Shown here piece after piece: positions 36,907 to 45,144 of a DNA stretch of 64,000 nucleotides; within the stretch, counting starts at the first letter, position 1, and every line of letters starts with the position of its first letter. The notes beneath the pieces were generated by a model. That model was not told the origin of the DNA. It saw only the letters and a program-made list of their open reading frames with translations, and ran no database searches. The position numbers and the translations under genes are program-made. Source of the DNA: Varibaculum cambriense (lineage in GTDB: Bacteria > Actinomycetota > Actinomycetes > Actinomycetales > Actinomycetaceae); contig NZ_JAKNHJ010000002.1 in assembly GCF_022133705.1 (NCBI RefSeq), positions 62,001 to 126,000 on the forward strand, given 5' to 3'.

Positions 36907-36952
36907 TAACTGCTAAATCTACAGCTGAAAATCTGTAGGTCAGTTACCTGAT

Positions 36953-36983
36953 ACGCGGGGGCGAGCTCAGCTCGCCCCCGCGT
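36953..36983 (+). terminator. Terminator after MFS transporter 2
   Basis: ACGCGGGGGCGAGCT and AGCTCGCCCCCGCGT, a perfect 15-bp stem around one base, followed by TTTGCG. Paralogous to 33662-33692. Confidence 0.82.
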
Positions 36984-37044
36984 TTGCGTGTGCTGGTAAT
37001 CGAAAGCCACCGAATTGTGTTTGCGCGGAGAGAAAATAGGTTTA

Positions 37045-37152
37045 GGCGCCGGGAAAGGTTTTATCCGAGTGGGCGCGGTGGGCATAAGAATTCGGAAAAT
37101 GCCTGAGGTGTTTTTCCGAATTCTTGGGCGGGAGGAAAACCTTTCCTGGCGC
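37045..37152 (+). repeat. Dispersed repeat module A, copy 4 (forward)
   Basis: Arms GGCGCCGGGAAAGG and CCTTTCCTGGCGC pair with one G-U. The conserved GTTTTATCCGAGTGGGCGCG, GTGGGCATAAGAATTCGG and TTCTTGGGCGGGAGGAAAAC blocks are present. It lies between converging genes, without a B module. Confidence 0.85.
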
Positions 37153-37178
37153 GATCGGATTACGCGGCGCACTCGCGG

Positions 37179-37934
37179 TTAGAGCAGCAGGAACACTGCG
37201 GAAACGATGGTTAGGACAGTGACAATGGGATCGAAGATTTTGTTGTCGATGCGCCCTATCCACCAGCGCCCCAGGAGGGCTGCCCCTAGAACTAGAGGAG
37301 CGAGGCATAGGGCGATCAGTAGCATTTGCCGATCAATCAAGCCAATACCGGCGGAAAAAGGTAGTTTTAGCAGGTTGACGATAAAGAAAAACCAGGCTTG
37401 AGTGCCCATGAAGCGGCGGACTTCAAAACGGGAGGCCAGGAAGTAAAGGGAGACCACCGGGCCTCCTGAGTTCGCGGCCATAGTGGTAAAGCCCGATAGA
37501 GAACCGTAAAAAAGCCGCGCGGGTAGGGAAGTGCCCATAGAGGTCGCCAGGTCACGTCCGGTGCGGCGCGCATACCAGATTAGTCCCAGGGTGAGGGCAG
37601 TCAACGCCAAAATAATAATCCCGATAGAAACTTTCATCACCTGGTTAGAGACTTTTGCCAGAAAAACTGCGCCGATAGCTACCCCCACGGCTACCGGTGG
37701 AAACAGGCCGCGCAGAACTTTCCAATCAGCATCTTTACGGTAAGTCCAGATGGCCAGCAGGTCTCCGGTCAGCAGCATCAGCAGCATTAGGGCAGTGGAG
37801 GGGCGGGTAGGCATTACTGCTGCCAGGATGGCGACCGGGATGCAGGCTAGTCCCGGAAGGGCGGTTTTTGCCAGTCCGCACATTAAAGCACAGGCGACCA
37901 AGATAGCGATTAGCCCAGGAGTGAGGTCAAGCAT
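37179..37934 (-). CDS. TSUP (TauE/SafE)-family membrane exporter
   Basis: Integral membrane protein of 251 residues with about eight helices and the TSUP layout, which in relatives exports sulfite, sulfoacetate or similar anions. I start at ATG 37934, preceded by AAAGGAAACC. A longer in-frame reading to 38120 adds 62 polar residues without a ribosome site and is unlikely. Family-like segments: CGLAKTALPGLACIPVAIL near the N-terminus and GFTTMAANSGGPVVSLYFLA in the middle. The substrate is unknown. Confidence 0.85.
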   Translation of the reverse strand: MLDLTPGLIAILVACALMCGLAKTALPGLACIPVAILAAVMPTRPSTALMLLMLLTGDLLAIWTYRKDADWKVLRGLFPPVAVGVAIGAVFLAKVSNQVMKVSIGIIILALTALTLGLIWYARRTGRDLATSMGTSLPARLFYGSLSGFTTMAANSGGPVVSLYFLASRFEVRRFMGTQAWFFFIVNLLKLPFSAGIGLIDRQMLLIALCLAPLVLGAALLGRWWIGRIDNKIFDPIVTVLTIVSAVFLLL

Positions 37935-38090
37935 GGTTTCCTTTCTAGGATCCGATAGATGCTGGAGGTGTTCGTGGCACCATCGCGACGGCTCGGGAGT
38001 TAGAGTCAGTATCTGTAGTTTGTTGCCTCTAAGGGGTACGGTTAAGGAACCCAGGAAGCTTCGGTAAGCGCAAACCAATAGAGCTATTGT

Positions 38091-38111
38091 TATTACATTT
38101 ATATAGTAATA
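38091..38111. promoter_or_regulatory. AT-rich inverted repeat in the TSUP-adh divergent gap
   Basis: TATTAC, 9 bases, GTAATA inside an AT-rich stretch, a possible operator. The 414-bp gap 37935-38348 shows no gene. A TATAAA hexamer at 38323-38328 is a possible -10 for the dehydrogenase gene. Confidence 0.35.
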
Positions 38112-38348
38112 CCAACGCATGCCGGAACTGGGTTAAATCTTCTTATGCAGCGTTTTTACTTGTGTCTATAGTCCCGTCCGTGTCGTCTTTAATATAGTCT
38201 TTAGGTAAAAAAATCACTTTTTGTCAAAATGTATGGACAAAGATGTGGATCTGTACGATACTGGAAGTGAGTGACAGGAGCAGCTTCTAGGGCGCACCTG
38301 TCAAGGCTGTAACAAATTCGGATATAAAAGCTAGCAAAGGAGCAGGAT

Positions 38349-39476
38349 ATGACGATTCCCGAGACAATGAAGGCCGCAGTTCTTCGTGATGTTGAGAAGG
38401 GACTGGAAGTAAATGAGATTCGTACCCCCCACCCCAAGGCGGGCGAGGTGCTCATTAAAGTCGCTGCCTGCGGTCTTTGCCATTCTGACCTGCATGTAAT
38501 CGGGGGAGCCATCGACTTCCCTAAGCCCTGCGTCCTCGGGCATGAAGTTGCCGGACAAATCGTGGAGCTGGGCGAAGGCAATGAACATACCGGGCTGGAA
38601 GTTGGACAGTATGTTTCCGGAGCCTTCCTGATGCCGTGCGGTCAATGTGAAGCCTGTGCTTCTGGACGCGACGATTTGTGCGCGCCTTTCTTTGACCTCA
38701 ACCGTTTGCAGGGCAAGCTCTATGATGGCACCACCCGGCTGGCTGATCTAGATGGCAGCGAAATCGCCATGTACTCCATGGGTGGACTCGCCGAATACGC
38801 AGTAGTGCCCTCCACCTCGGTAGCAGTGGTGCCTTCTAGTATGGATTTGGTTTCCTCGGCGATTATTGGTTGTGCCGCGATGACCGCCTATGGAGCGGTA
38901 CGTCGCGGTGCTGACCTGCACTTTGGTGAATCCGTGGCGGTAGTTGCCACCGGAGGCGTGGGGTCTAACATTATTCAGATCGCTAAAGCCTTTGGTGCCA
39001 GCCAGATTGTGGCAATCGATATTTCCGATGACAAACTCGCCAGCGCTAAAGAACTGGGTGCCACCGACGTAATTAACTCGGTCACTCAGGATGCGCGCGG
39101 CGAAATCCTCAAGATTACCGGTGGCAAGGGCGTAGATGTAGCATTTGAGGCGCTCGGGCGTCCGGAAACCTGGACCACTGCCTTGGATGTACTTAAAGAT
39201 GGAGGCCGCATGGTGCCGATCGGCCTGGGGGCTGGAGTGCAAACTGCGCAGGTAGAGATTAATCGCCTAGTCCGTCGCTCTCAGCACATTTTAGGATCGT
39301 ACGGTGCCCGTACCCGTCAGGATTTGCCGGAGGTAATCCGGATGGCTGATCTGGGAATGATTGATTACCAGAAGATTGTTACCAAGCGGATTCCGCTAGA
39401 AGAAGCCGGCGCCACCTATAAGCTGCTTTCCCAGGGCAAGGTGCAAGGTCGCGCAGTGGTTGATATGTCGCTATAA
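38349..39476 (+). CDS. Zinc-dependent alcohol dehydrogenase
   Basis: Medium-chain dehydrogenase of 375 residues. The catalytic zinc site is CGLCHSDLHV plus GHEVAGQIVELGEG; the structural zinc site is CGQCEACASGRDDLC (four cysteines). The cofactor-binding GGVGSNIIQIAKAFG and the following VAIDISDDK (acidic residue) point to NAD. AAAGGAGCAGGAT precedes the start. Substrate could be a simple alcohol or polyol; context does not settle it. Confidence 0.92.
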   Translation: MTIPETMKAAVLRDVEKGLEVNEIRTPHPKAGEVLIKVAACGLCHSDLHVIGGAIDFPKPCVLGHEVAGQIVELGEGNEHTGLEVGQYVSGAFLMPCGQCEACASGRDDLCAPFFDLNRLQGKLYDGTTRLADLDGSEIAMYSMGGLAEYAVVPSTSVAVVPSSMDLVSSAIIGCAAMTAYGAVRRGADLHFGESVAVVATGGVGSNIIQIAKAFGASQIVAIDISDDKLASAKELGATDVINSVTQDARGEILKITGGKGVDVAFEALGRPETWTTALDVLKDGGRMVPIGLGAGVQTAQVEINRLVRRSQHILGSYGARTRQDLPEVIRMADLGMIDYQKIVTKRIPLEEAGATYKLLSQGKVQGRAVVDMSL

Positions 39477-39530
39477 AGCAAGTTACTACTGTTGAGGCGA
39501 TTAAGTATCTGCTAGTTGCCGCAACTGGGT

Positions 39531-39569
39531 GGGCAGGTTCTTTTGAAAAGAAGAACCTGCCCATTTTTT
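39531..39569 (+). terminator. Intrinsic terminator after the alcohol dehydrogenase
   Basis: GGGCAGGTTCTT, 8-base loop, AAGAACCTGCCC, then ATTTTTTATTT. Confidence 0.9.
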
Positions 39570-39723
39570 ATTTAGCTGTTTAATTTGTCTTTGCTCCCTG
39601 GGGTAGGGAGGATCTGAGATGGTTGGCTGCAGTAGTTGTAAAATCCGCGGCTGGAGATGTTGCCTGAAAATATCTGCTTAAGGGAAAAGTGAGGGCATCG
39701 AAACTCGGCGTGAAAATAGAAAA

Positions 39724-39753
39724 GCGGGGCGGATGGAAATCCATCCGCCCCGC
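39724..39753 (-). terminator. Hairpin downstream of the small membrane protein gene
   Basis: GCGGGGCGGATGG, AAAT loop, CCATCCGCCCCGC is a perfect 13-bp stem; on the minus strand it is followed by TTT. It is 200 bp after the 39954 gene. Between them (39754-39953) there is no ORF, but there are further palindromes, for example GACGCCTAGCGTC..GACGCTAGCGTA-like, GTCGC/GCGAC and GCATAT/GTATGC. Confidence 0.6.
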
Positions 39754-39953
39754 AAAGGTAACAGTCTTGAGAGAGCCTGCCGAGACAAGAACTATTAGGA
39801 GGCTGTCCAGACCATCTTGACGCCTAGCGTCTTAAGTACGCTAGCGTCTAGACTTTCCGAGATTCTATTCAGCTGTTATATCTAGCTCAGCGAGACTTTA
39901 GGCGTCGCTGGCGGCGACGCGCATATGGTTTTTAGGCGTATGCCAGGTAAAAC

Positions 39954-40184
39954 CTATTCTCCCTTGAGCTGGAAATAAACATTAGACCAGGCGAAACCAA
40001 ATCCGCTAACCGCAGTTAGGAGTCCGCCCAGGATTGCGGTGACCGCGTAAGCGGAAAATGCACCGATCAGAGTAATCGCTACACCAGCTACCATCAGGGA
40101 GATGAAAGCGATGTAGGCAACCATCTTCGGCTCTTCAAGCCGAGTAGAAGACAATGAAATCGAAGGAGCAACCAAAGTAGCCAT
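39954..40184 (-). CDS. Small two-helix membrane protein of unknown function
   Basis: 76 residues: a short polar start, then two hydrophobic helices (about 22-43 and 46-66) and a short charged C-terminus. I do not recognise the family. It is likely real because it has a well-formed promoter and LacI-type operator upstream and the ribosome site AGAAAGAGAGAAAA. It may be a small subunit or regulator of a transporter, or a sugar-induced membrane peptide; no partner gene is adjacent. Confidence 0.65.
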   Translation of the reverse strand: MATLVAPSISLSSTRLEEPKMVAYIAFISLMVAGVAITLIGAFSAYAVTAILGGLLTAVSGFGFAWSNVYFQLKGE

Positions 40185-40244
40185 TTTTATTTTCTCTCTT
40201 TCTGTTCTAGCGATTCGAAAAGTTCGATTTGAACTTTCTCCCTC

Positions 40245-40259
40245 GTGGAAACGTTTACA
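40245..40259. promoter_or_regulatory. LacI-family operator
   Basis: TGGAAACGTTTACA is a near-perfect palindrome centred on CG, of the LacI/CcpA type. It covers the transcription start predicted from the promoter at 40265-40294, so repression by steric block is expected. A second, weaker site, GTGAAAACGATTACAC, lies at 40394-40409. Confidence 0.65.
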
Positions 40260-40264
40260 TGTTT

Positions 40265-40294
40265 ACTATACGAGGTTTTTTTGAAGAGCGTCAA
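40265..40294 (-). promoter_or_regulatory. Promoter of the small membrane protein gene
   Basis: On the minus strand TTGACG, 18 bp, TATAGT, near-consensus. The start would lie near 40258 inside the operator. Confidence 0.6.
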
Positions 40295-40623
40295 TGTCAG
40301 GACAAAAAATATGAGAAATTTTGGTGGTGTGCGGCTTTTGTTGTCAATAAAATACCTGGTAGAACCGGTAATTATTAGATTAGAATCGCTATTGTGAAAA
40401 CGATTACACGCTGTCGATGGGAGGCTTAAATTCTCAAGATACGCTATTTTTAGATCTTTTTGGCTCTGCTGCCGTAGCAATACCTGACAAGCGATCCTGG
40501 GCTCCGATTGGCCGGGGGTAAATTACTAAACTAAGTTGCCTCAGGTAAATGCAGTTCCGACTCGTTTTTAGCTCTACAATGGCTTTTTGGTTAACTTATG
40601 GAACCGCGCAAGAAAGGCAACGA

Positions 40624-41382
40624 GTGGGCGTGATTAAGGCGATGATATTTGACCTGGATGGCACTTTGGCACCCTCGAAACAGGTGATGCTGCCCGAAAT
40701 GGCGAGCGTCTTCGCGCGTCTTACCCGCGTTTTACCTACCGGGGTGATCAGCGGGGGTTCCTTCCAGCAGTTTTCCCGCCAGCTCTTAGATCCTTTAGCG
40801 GAGCATGATTTCTATCCCCAGCAGCTACATCTGCTGCCCACTTGCGGTACTCGTTATTATCTATTTGCAGACGGGGACTGGAGGGCGCAGTATGTGCTGA
40901 AAATGGCGCCAGAACAGGTGCACAAGGCGCGGAGGGTAATCGAGGAAGTTGCTCGCTCCCTCGGGTATTGGTGCGAGAATCCGGCGGGGGAGATAATTGA
41001 AAACCGAGGTTCGCAGCTAACCTATTCCGCCCTCGGGCAACAGGCAGCCAGGGAAGCAAAAGATGCTTGGGATCCCAGTGGGGCTAAGCGGGCGGAGCTT
41101 GCTGCCCGTGCCGGTAAGCTTCTGCCAGAGCTGACGGTGCTTTCGGGAGGATCTACGTCTGTGGATATTACGATGCGCGGGATTGATAAAGCCTATGGGG
41201 TGGAGAAGTTCCTAGCGCAAACAGCGCTGGAGCCGACCGAAGTGCTATTTGTGGGGGACCGTCTCGACCCGGATGGAAATGATTATCCGGCGGTGCGAAC
41301 TGGGGTACAAACCCGCTCGACTTCCGGGCCGCAGGAGACCCAAGAAATAGTCGCGCAGGTTTTGGCCTCCGTTAGCAGTTGA
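40624..41382 (+). CDS. HAD-superfamily (IIB, Cof/SPP/PMM-like) phosphatase
   Basis: Cytosolic HAD hydrolase of 252 residues. Motif I MIFDLDGTLA with nucleophile and acid Asp, motif II ISGGS, motif III lysine around GIDKAYGVEKF, and motif IV FVGDRLDPDGNDYP. I chose GTG 40624 because AAAGG is six bases upstream and the protein then begins just before motif I; an ATG at 40549 would add 25 non-conserved residues. Probably a sugar-phosphate or phosphomannomutase-like phosphatase. The 3' end overlaps the convergent surface protein gene by 11 bp. Confidence 0.85.
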   Translation: MGVIKAMIFDLDGTLAPSKQVMLPEMASVFARLTRVLPTGVISGGSFQQFSRQLLDPLAEHDFYPQQLHLLPTCGTRYYLFADGDWRAQYVLKMAPEQVHKARRVIEEVARSLGYWCENPAGEIIENRGSQLTYSALGQQAAREAKDAWDPSGAKRAELAARAGKLLPELTVLSGGSTSVDITMRGIDKAYGVEKFLAQTALEPTEVLFVGDRLDPDGNDYPAVRTGVQTRSTSGPQETQEIVAQVLASVSS

Positions 41383-42790
41383 CGCGGATCGGACGGTTGT
41401 CAATCACGTTCTTGCGAATCCTCCAGCCTGCTATCACTAAAACTAGCGACAGGATTGTTACTGTGCCTCCAAGGGTACCGGTACTAGCCAAAGCCGGATC
41501 GTTGTTGGAGTTTGCTGGCTTAGTAGTCGCCTTCGCTGGCTTTGTTTTGTTTGGGGTGGCGCCAGTAGATTGTGGCCTGGTCACAGTATCGTTTTGAGAC
41601 TTTGCTGCTGGGGACTTTGAGTTAGGTTGGGTTGGTTTTTCTTTTTGGGTAGCGGCTGCCGCTTTCTTTGCCTCTGCCGCCGTTGCCTCCTGCTGAGCTT
41701 TTTCATGCTCTGTGGCCTTTATAGCAGCGTTTTGAGCGGCCGCATCCTTCGTAGCCTGGGAACTATTTTCAGGCTTGGAATTGCTAGCCAACTGGGGGCT
41801 GGTAGTGGCTTGAGGATTAGCAGTTGTAGCAGTGCTGGAGGATCTAAAGCTCGCCAAGCCTACCTTTTGGGTGGCGTTAGCGTTGCTGCCAGTAGCCGGG
41901 GTGCTAGTCACCTGTTCCTTGGCGGCTTGGGCTTTGGTGTTATTGGAAGTGCCGGTGTATCCGCCCTCAGGAACCACGACTTTCTTATTGGGTGTGGCTG
42001 CAGGAGCTGAGCCTCTTGGGTCTCCGAACCAGCGTTGATAAATGTTGAAGAAATTGTAGTTACCGTCAGAAGAACACCGGTCAGGCTTGCCGGATAGCAA
42101 AGCTTGATTCGGCTGGTAAGGGGTGTAATTGTAGAGCGATGCTGTGGCCTGGTTTTCTAATCTGACTGTTGAAGCCCCGCATCCGTTTTGGTAAGAAAGC
42201 TTGATATTGGCGGTTTTGCCGCCCCGGTAACTGTAGTATCCCGGCTTGAGACGGTATCGCTGCAACTGGTGCGCCGCCTGATAGATTTGATTTTGAACCC
42301 CATAGTATTGCTCATTGCAGGGCTTGCCGTCTGGGCATCCGTAGCCGGTAAGTTTATTTTGGCTAACAGTTGACAGGTTGCGAGTAATTCCGGATTGTTC
42401 TTTTTGAATGGTCACCAGTAAAACCTTCGGGCTGATTTGGCAAGCCTGGGAAATCTTGAAGATAACCTGTGAAACTGGCTCATTGTTTGCTCCCCGGTAA
42501 CTGCCCTTGCAGTAGTTGTCGGCGTTAAAAGACCGGGTATTTAGGCGCATATTTTTCAAGCATCCATTGCCGCGACAATCTGCGCCTTGGGTCTCCAGGA
42601 ATTTTTGAATTTCTGCCGCTGACATGGAGGGGATCTTCTGATACATGTTGGCATCAGAAATAATGTTTCCCGCCCGGAAACCAGTTTTGCCAAACGCCGA
42701 TGAGAGGGGAACTGAAAGTATTGCTAACGAGAGGGCGAGGATGCCAGCTGCTATTTTAAAAATATTTTTCTTACTAACCATTGGGACCAT
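41372..42790 (-). CDS. Secreted, sortase-anchored protein with actinobacterial N-terminal domain
   Basis: About 472 residues from ATG 42790 (ATG 42781 is also possible). A signal peptide (KKNIFKIAAGILALSLAILS) is followed by a roughly 230-residue domain with paired cysteines and segments MSAAEIQKFLETQGADC, NADNYCKGSYRG and KVLLVTIQKEQSGIT, seen in many secreted actinobacterial proteins and perhaps lysozyme-like. Then come about 150 low-complexity residues rich in A, T, K, Q and S, and a C-terminal LASTG sorting motif, hydrophobic helix and basic tail. LAxTG is typical of class E sortases. Function unknown; cell-surface location is well supported. Confidence 0.8.
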   Translation of the reverse strand: MVPMVSKKNIFKIAAGILALSLAILSVPLSSAFGKTGFRAGNIISDANMYQKIPSMSAAEIQKFLETQGADCRGNGCLKNMRLNTRSFNADNYCKGSYRGANNEPVSQVIFKISQACQISPKVLLVTIQKEQSGITRNLSTVSQNKLTGYGCPDGKPCNEQYYGVQNQIYQAAHQLQRYRLKPGYYSYRGGKTANIKLSYQNGCGASTVRLENQATASLYNYTPYQPNQALLSGKPDRCSSDGNYNFFNIYQRWFGDPRGSAPAATPNKKVVVPEGGYTGTSNNTKAQAAKEQVTSTPATGSNANATQKVGLASFRSSSTATTANPQATTSPQLASNSKPENSSQATKDAAAQNAAIKATEHEKAQQEATAAEAKKAAAATQKEKPTQPNSKSPAAKSQNDTVTRPQSTGATPNKTKPAKATTKPANSNNDPALASTGTLGGTVTILSLVLVIAGWRIRKNVIDNRPIRVNC

Positions 42791-43011
42791 CTTGTTATGT
42801 AAGTTACGAATGTTGTAAATGTTTCTATTGTGATTAAAGTATATTATGGGTGATTTGTCCAGCTGTTTTACAAAAAGTAAGTAACACTCTCGGGAAGATA
42901 GTACTTTCGCTTCCGCGAGTAGCTGCGGGATTGTCCCCAAGGCGATTTGGTTTCCCGATACCCTGAAAATGTTTTTTGGATCTGGCTTACCTCCTTCCCA
43001 AAGCGGAATCT

Positions 43012-45027
43012 ATGGGTATGGAAACAGTAAAAAATAGCGGTAATACTCCCGCCAGAAATAGTCAGATACCCGATCCTTCCTCGAGAATCAGTCCTCGCCG
43101 TCGACGACGAGCCCAAAGACGAAAACATCTCGGTATCCTCGGGCTCGCCGCCGCCATCGCCATGATCAGTTCCGCTATGGTAGTTACCGATCAGGGTACT
43201 TCCCAAGCCGCCGGACCTGGGGCAGCCTGGAAGAGTTATGGGGACTCAAAAATGGAGTTGAACGCCCGAAAGTCTGCAGACGATAGTAAAATCGCAGTCT
43301 GTGCCACAGATCGGCAGATCAACTCGCCGCGAAACAAATGGATTACGTATGAAGGGCGCAGAGTAATCGGTGCGGGAAAAGAGTATCGCTCCAACAAAGC
43401 TACTTTCGAAGTTAAAGATAAGGTCAAGGGGACTGCCGTAATCTTTCCGGCATCGGCACAATATCGGGTGGCATATCTGGCTGGCCAGCTGCGAAGCGCT
43501 ATCGCTAAAGGAAACCCGGAACTGGGAGCCACAGTCTATGCAATTCACTCTCTGTCCGGACGTCTAACCACAAAGCAAAATGGCTCCGCCCCAATCAAGC
43601 AGAGAGCAGCCCAGCTATTGCAGCAAGCCGCTGCCTATGCCGGTCCCTACCGGATGGGAAAACCAGAAATACAAGTAAAGCCGGGATCCAAGCAAGGAAC
43701 CGTGCGCTTGCCAGTGCCCCAAAGCGCAGCCGGCCGCCCTCTCAATGGCTTCAAAGAAAGCATCACCTTATCGGGGGCGGCACATTTTTCCAGTAAAGGC
43801 CAGCCTAAAACCCTAATTACTTCCTCCGAAGCTACGGTCAAAGAGATCCCGATTGAGATAACCGGCCCGGGAAAAGTCAGTGCCCAGGTTGAGGTGGCAG
43901 GACTGCCGCCAGTTACTTACGAGGTATGGGAACACCAGCGTTGGCAGGATTTGCTGATCGCCGGCCCGAATTCGCAGCTAAGCGCCATCGCCACCACCAA
44001 TGCTGATCCTCGACAATTCTTTGCGGTAAAAACACAGACTAAATCGAAAATGAATCCGCTAGAAGGAGGATCCGAGTTAACGGACACTATTTTGGTGACA
44101 GCCGAAGAAAAATGGGGGAAGAACACCGGAAAAGATAGCTGGCAAACAGTAATGATCGACTTGTCGCTTTACGGCCCTTTTAGCTCTGCGCGTGGCCCGG
44201 GACAGATTCCAGCTCAGGCTCAGCCATTAAAAACCTGGAAGTTACCCGCGACTCCCCAAAATGAGCAAGAGGCAGAAAAGGGCGTTACTATCTCAAATGA
44301 AACTGATCCCTTCAAGATAGACAAATCCGGTTTCTATACTTTTGTCGCCGCCGCTCACCGGGATCTGCAGCCGGAGAATACCTATTTGAAAGCTGACTAT
44401 GTCCCCAATTTTTTCGAGGAAGACGAAACGCAAGTACTGCCGTTTTTCCCCGGGGTAAAAACTCAGGCAAAAGTAGTAACTGATAAAGAGGACAAAATAT
44501 TGACCGATCAGGTAGAACTGAGCGGATTCCCCGACGACCACTTGGAATTTACCGGCAGCGGCAAATGGAAGGGCGATGAACGGGTAGTCCGCAATGACCT
44601 TTACTGTTTGCCCCAGCCCATTAAAGACCAAGATGCCCAAGGGAAAGAACCCCTAGCGAGAATTGAGTTACCGGCTAAGAACGGAACCTATATTGTCGAC
44701 AAAGATAAAGAGGGAACCCCGCTCAGCCTGGAACGCTTCGAATGCAAAGATACCTATGTGTTTGTCACTAGCTATGAGGGCGACTCTCGGACACAGGCTT
44801 TTAGAAGTTCGGAAACCGAAACGGATGAACAATATACCCTACCCCAGGCTCCACCTCCCACTACTCCGCCGCCATCTACTCCACCACCGTCTACCCTGCC
44901 TCCTACTTCAGTGGAACCGACTGTGCTTTCTGAAACCGGTGCCAGTCCCTCTGCTCCGCTGTCGGTGGCTCTAATAGCGCTCGGATGTGGGGGACTGCTA
45001 GTTTCCTATCGTGCCCGCCGCAAGTGA
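43012..45027 (+). CDS. Sortase-anchored surface protein (LSETG), function unknown
   Basis: 671 residues from ATG 43012; the TTG at 42976 is less likely. An arginine-rich N-terminus precedes a signal helix (HLGILGLAAAIAMISSAMVV). The large extracellular part has no domain I recognise; it looks like repeated beta-sandwich modules (three segments with LTDTILV / LTDQVEL-type strands). A Pro-rich wall-spanning linker (PPPTTPPPSTPPPSTLPP-like, about 620-640) leads to LSETG, a hydrophobic helix and RARRK. Divergent from the other anchored protein, with about 220 bp between starts. Confidence 0.8.
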   Translation: MGMETVKNSGNTPARNSQIPDPSSRISPRRRRRAQRRKHLGILGLAAAIAMISSAMVVTDQGTSQAAGPGAAWKSYGDSKMELNARKSADDSKIAVCATDRQINSPRNKWITYEGRRVIGAGKEYRSNKATFEVKDKVKGTAVIFPASAQYRVAYLAGQLRSAIAKGNPELGATVYAIHSLSGRLTTKQNGSAPIKQRAAQLLQQAAAYAGPYRMGKPEIQVKPGSKQGTVRLPVPQSAAGRPLNGFKESITLSGAAHFSSKGQPKTLITSSEATVKEIPIEITGPGKVSAQVEVAGLPPVTYEVWEHQRWQDLLIAGPNSQLSAIATTNADPRQFFAVKTQTKSKMNPLEGGSELTDTILVTAEEKWGKNTGKDSWQTVMIDLSLYGPFSSARGPGQIPAQAQPLKTWKLPATPQNEQEAEKGVTISNETDPFKIDKSGFYTFVAAAHRDLQPENTYLKADYVPNFFEEDETQVLPFFPGVKTQAKVVTDKEDKILTDQVELSGFPDDHLEFTGSGKWKGDERVVRNDLYCLPQPIKDQDAQGKEPLARIELPAKNGTYIVDKDKEGTPLSLERFECKDTYVFVTSYEGDSRTQAFRSSETETDEQYTLPQAPPPTTPPPSTPPPSTLPPTSVEPTVLSETGASPSAPLSVALIALGCGGLLVSYRARRK

Positions 45028-45064
45028 GCAGGCCGGCTGAAATAAACAGGTTATTCGCGCCCAA

Positions 45065-45103
45065 CCCCTGGCTATTACGCCCACCACGCGTTCTAGCCAG
45101 GGG
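45065..45103 (+). terminator. Stem-loop after the surface protein gene
   Basis: CCCCTGGCTA and TAGCCAGGGG form a 10-bp stem with a 19-base loop, no T-run. Confidence 0.55.
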
Positions 45104-45144
45104 AATCTCGCTTATCTGGTAGTAGGTGCATTAAAGTTGAAAGG

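Noticed and set aside
40187-40480. A 97-codon frame upstream of the small membrane protein
   Set aside because: It covers the promoter and operator of that gene, has no family features and AT-rich composition typical of non-coding sequence.
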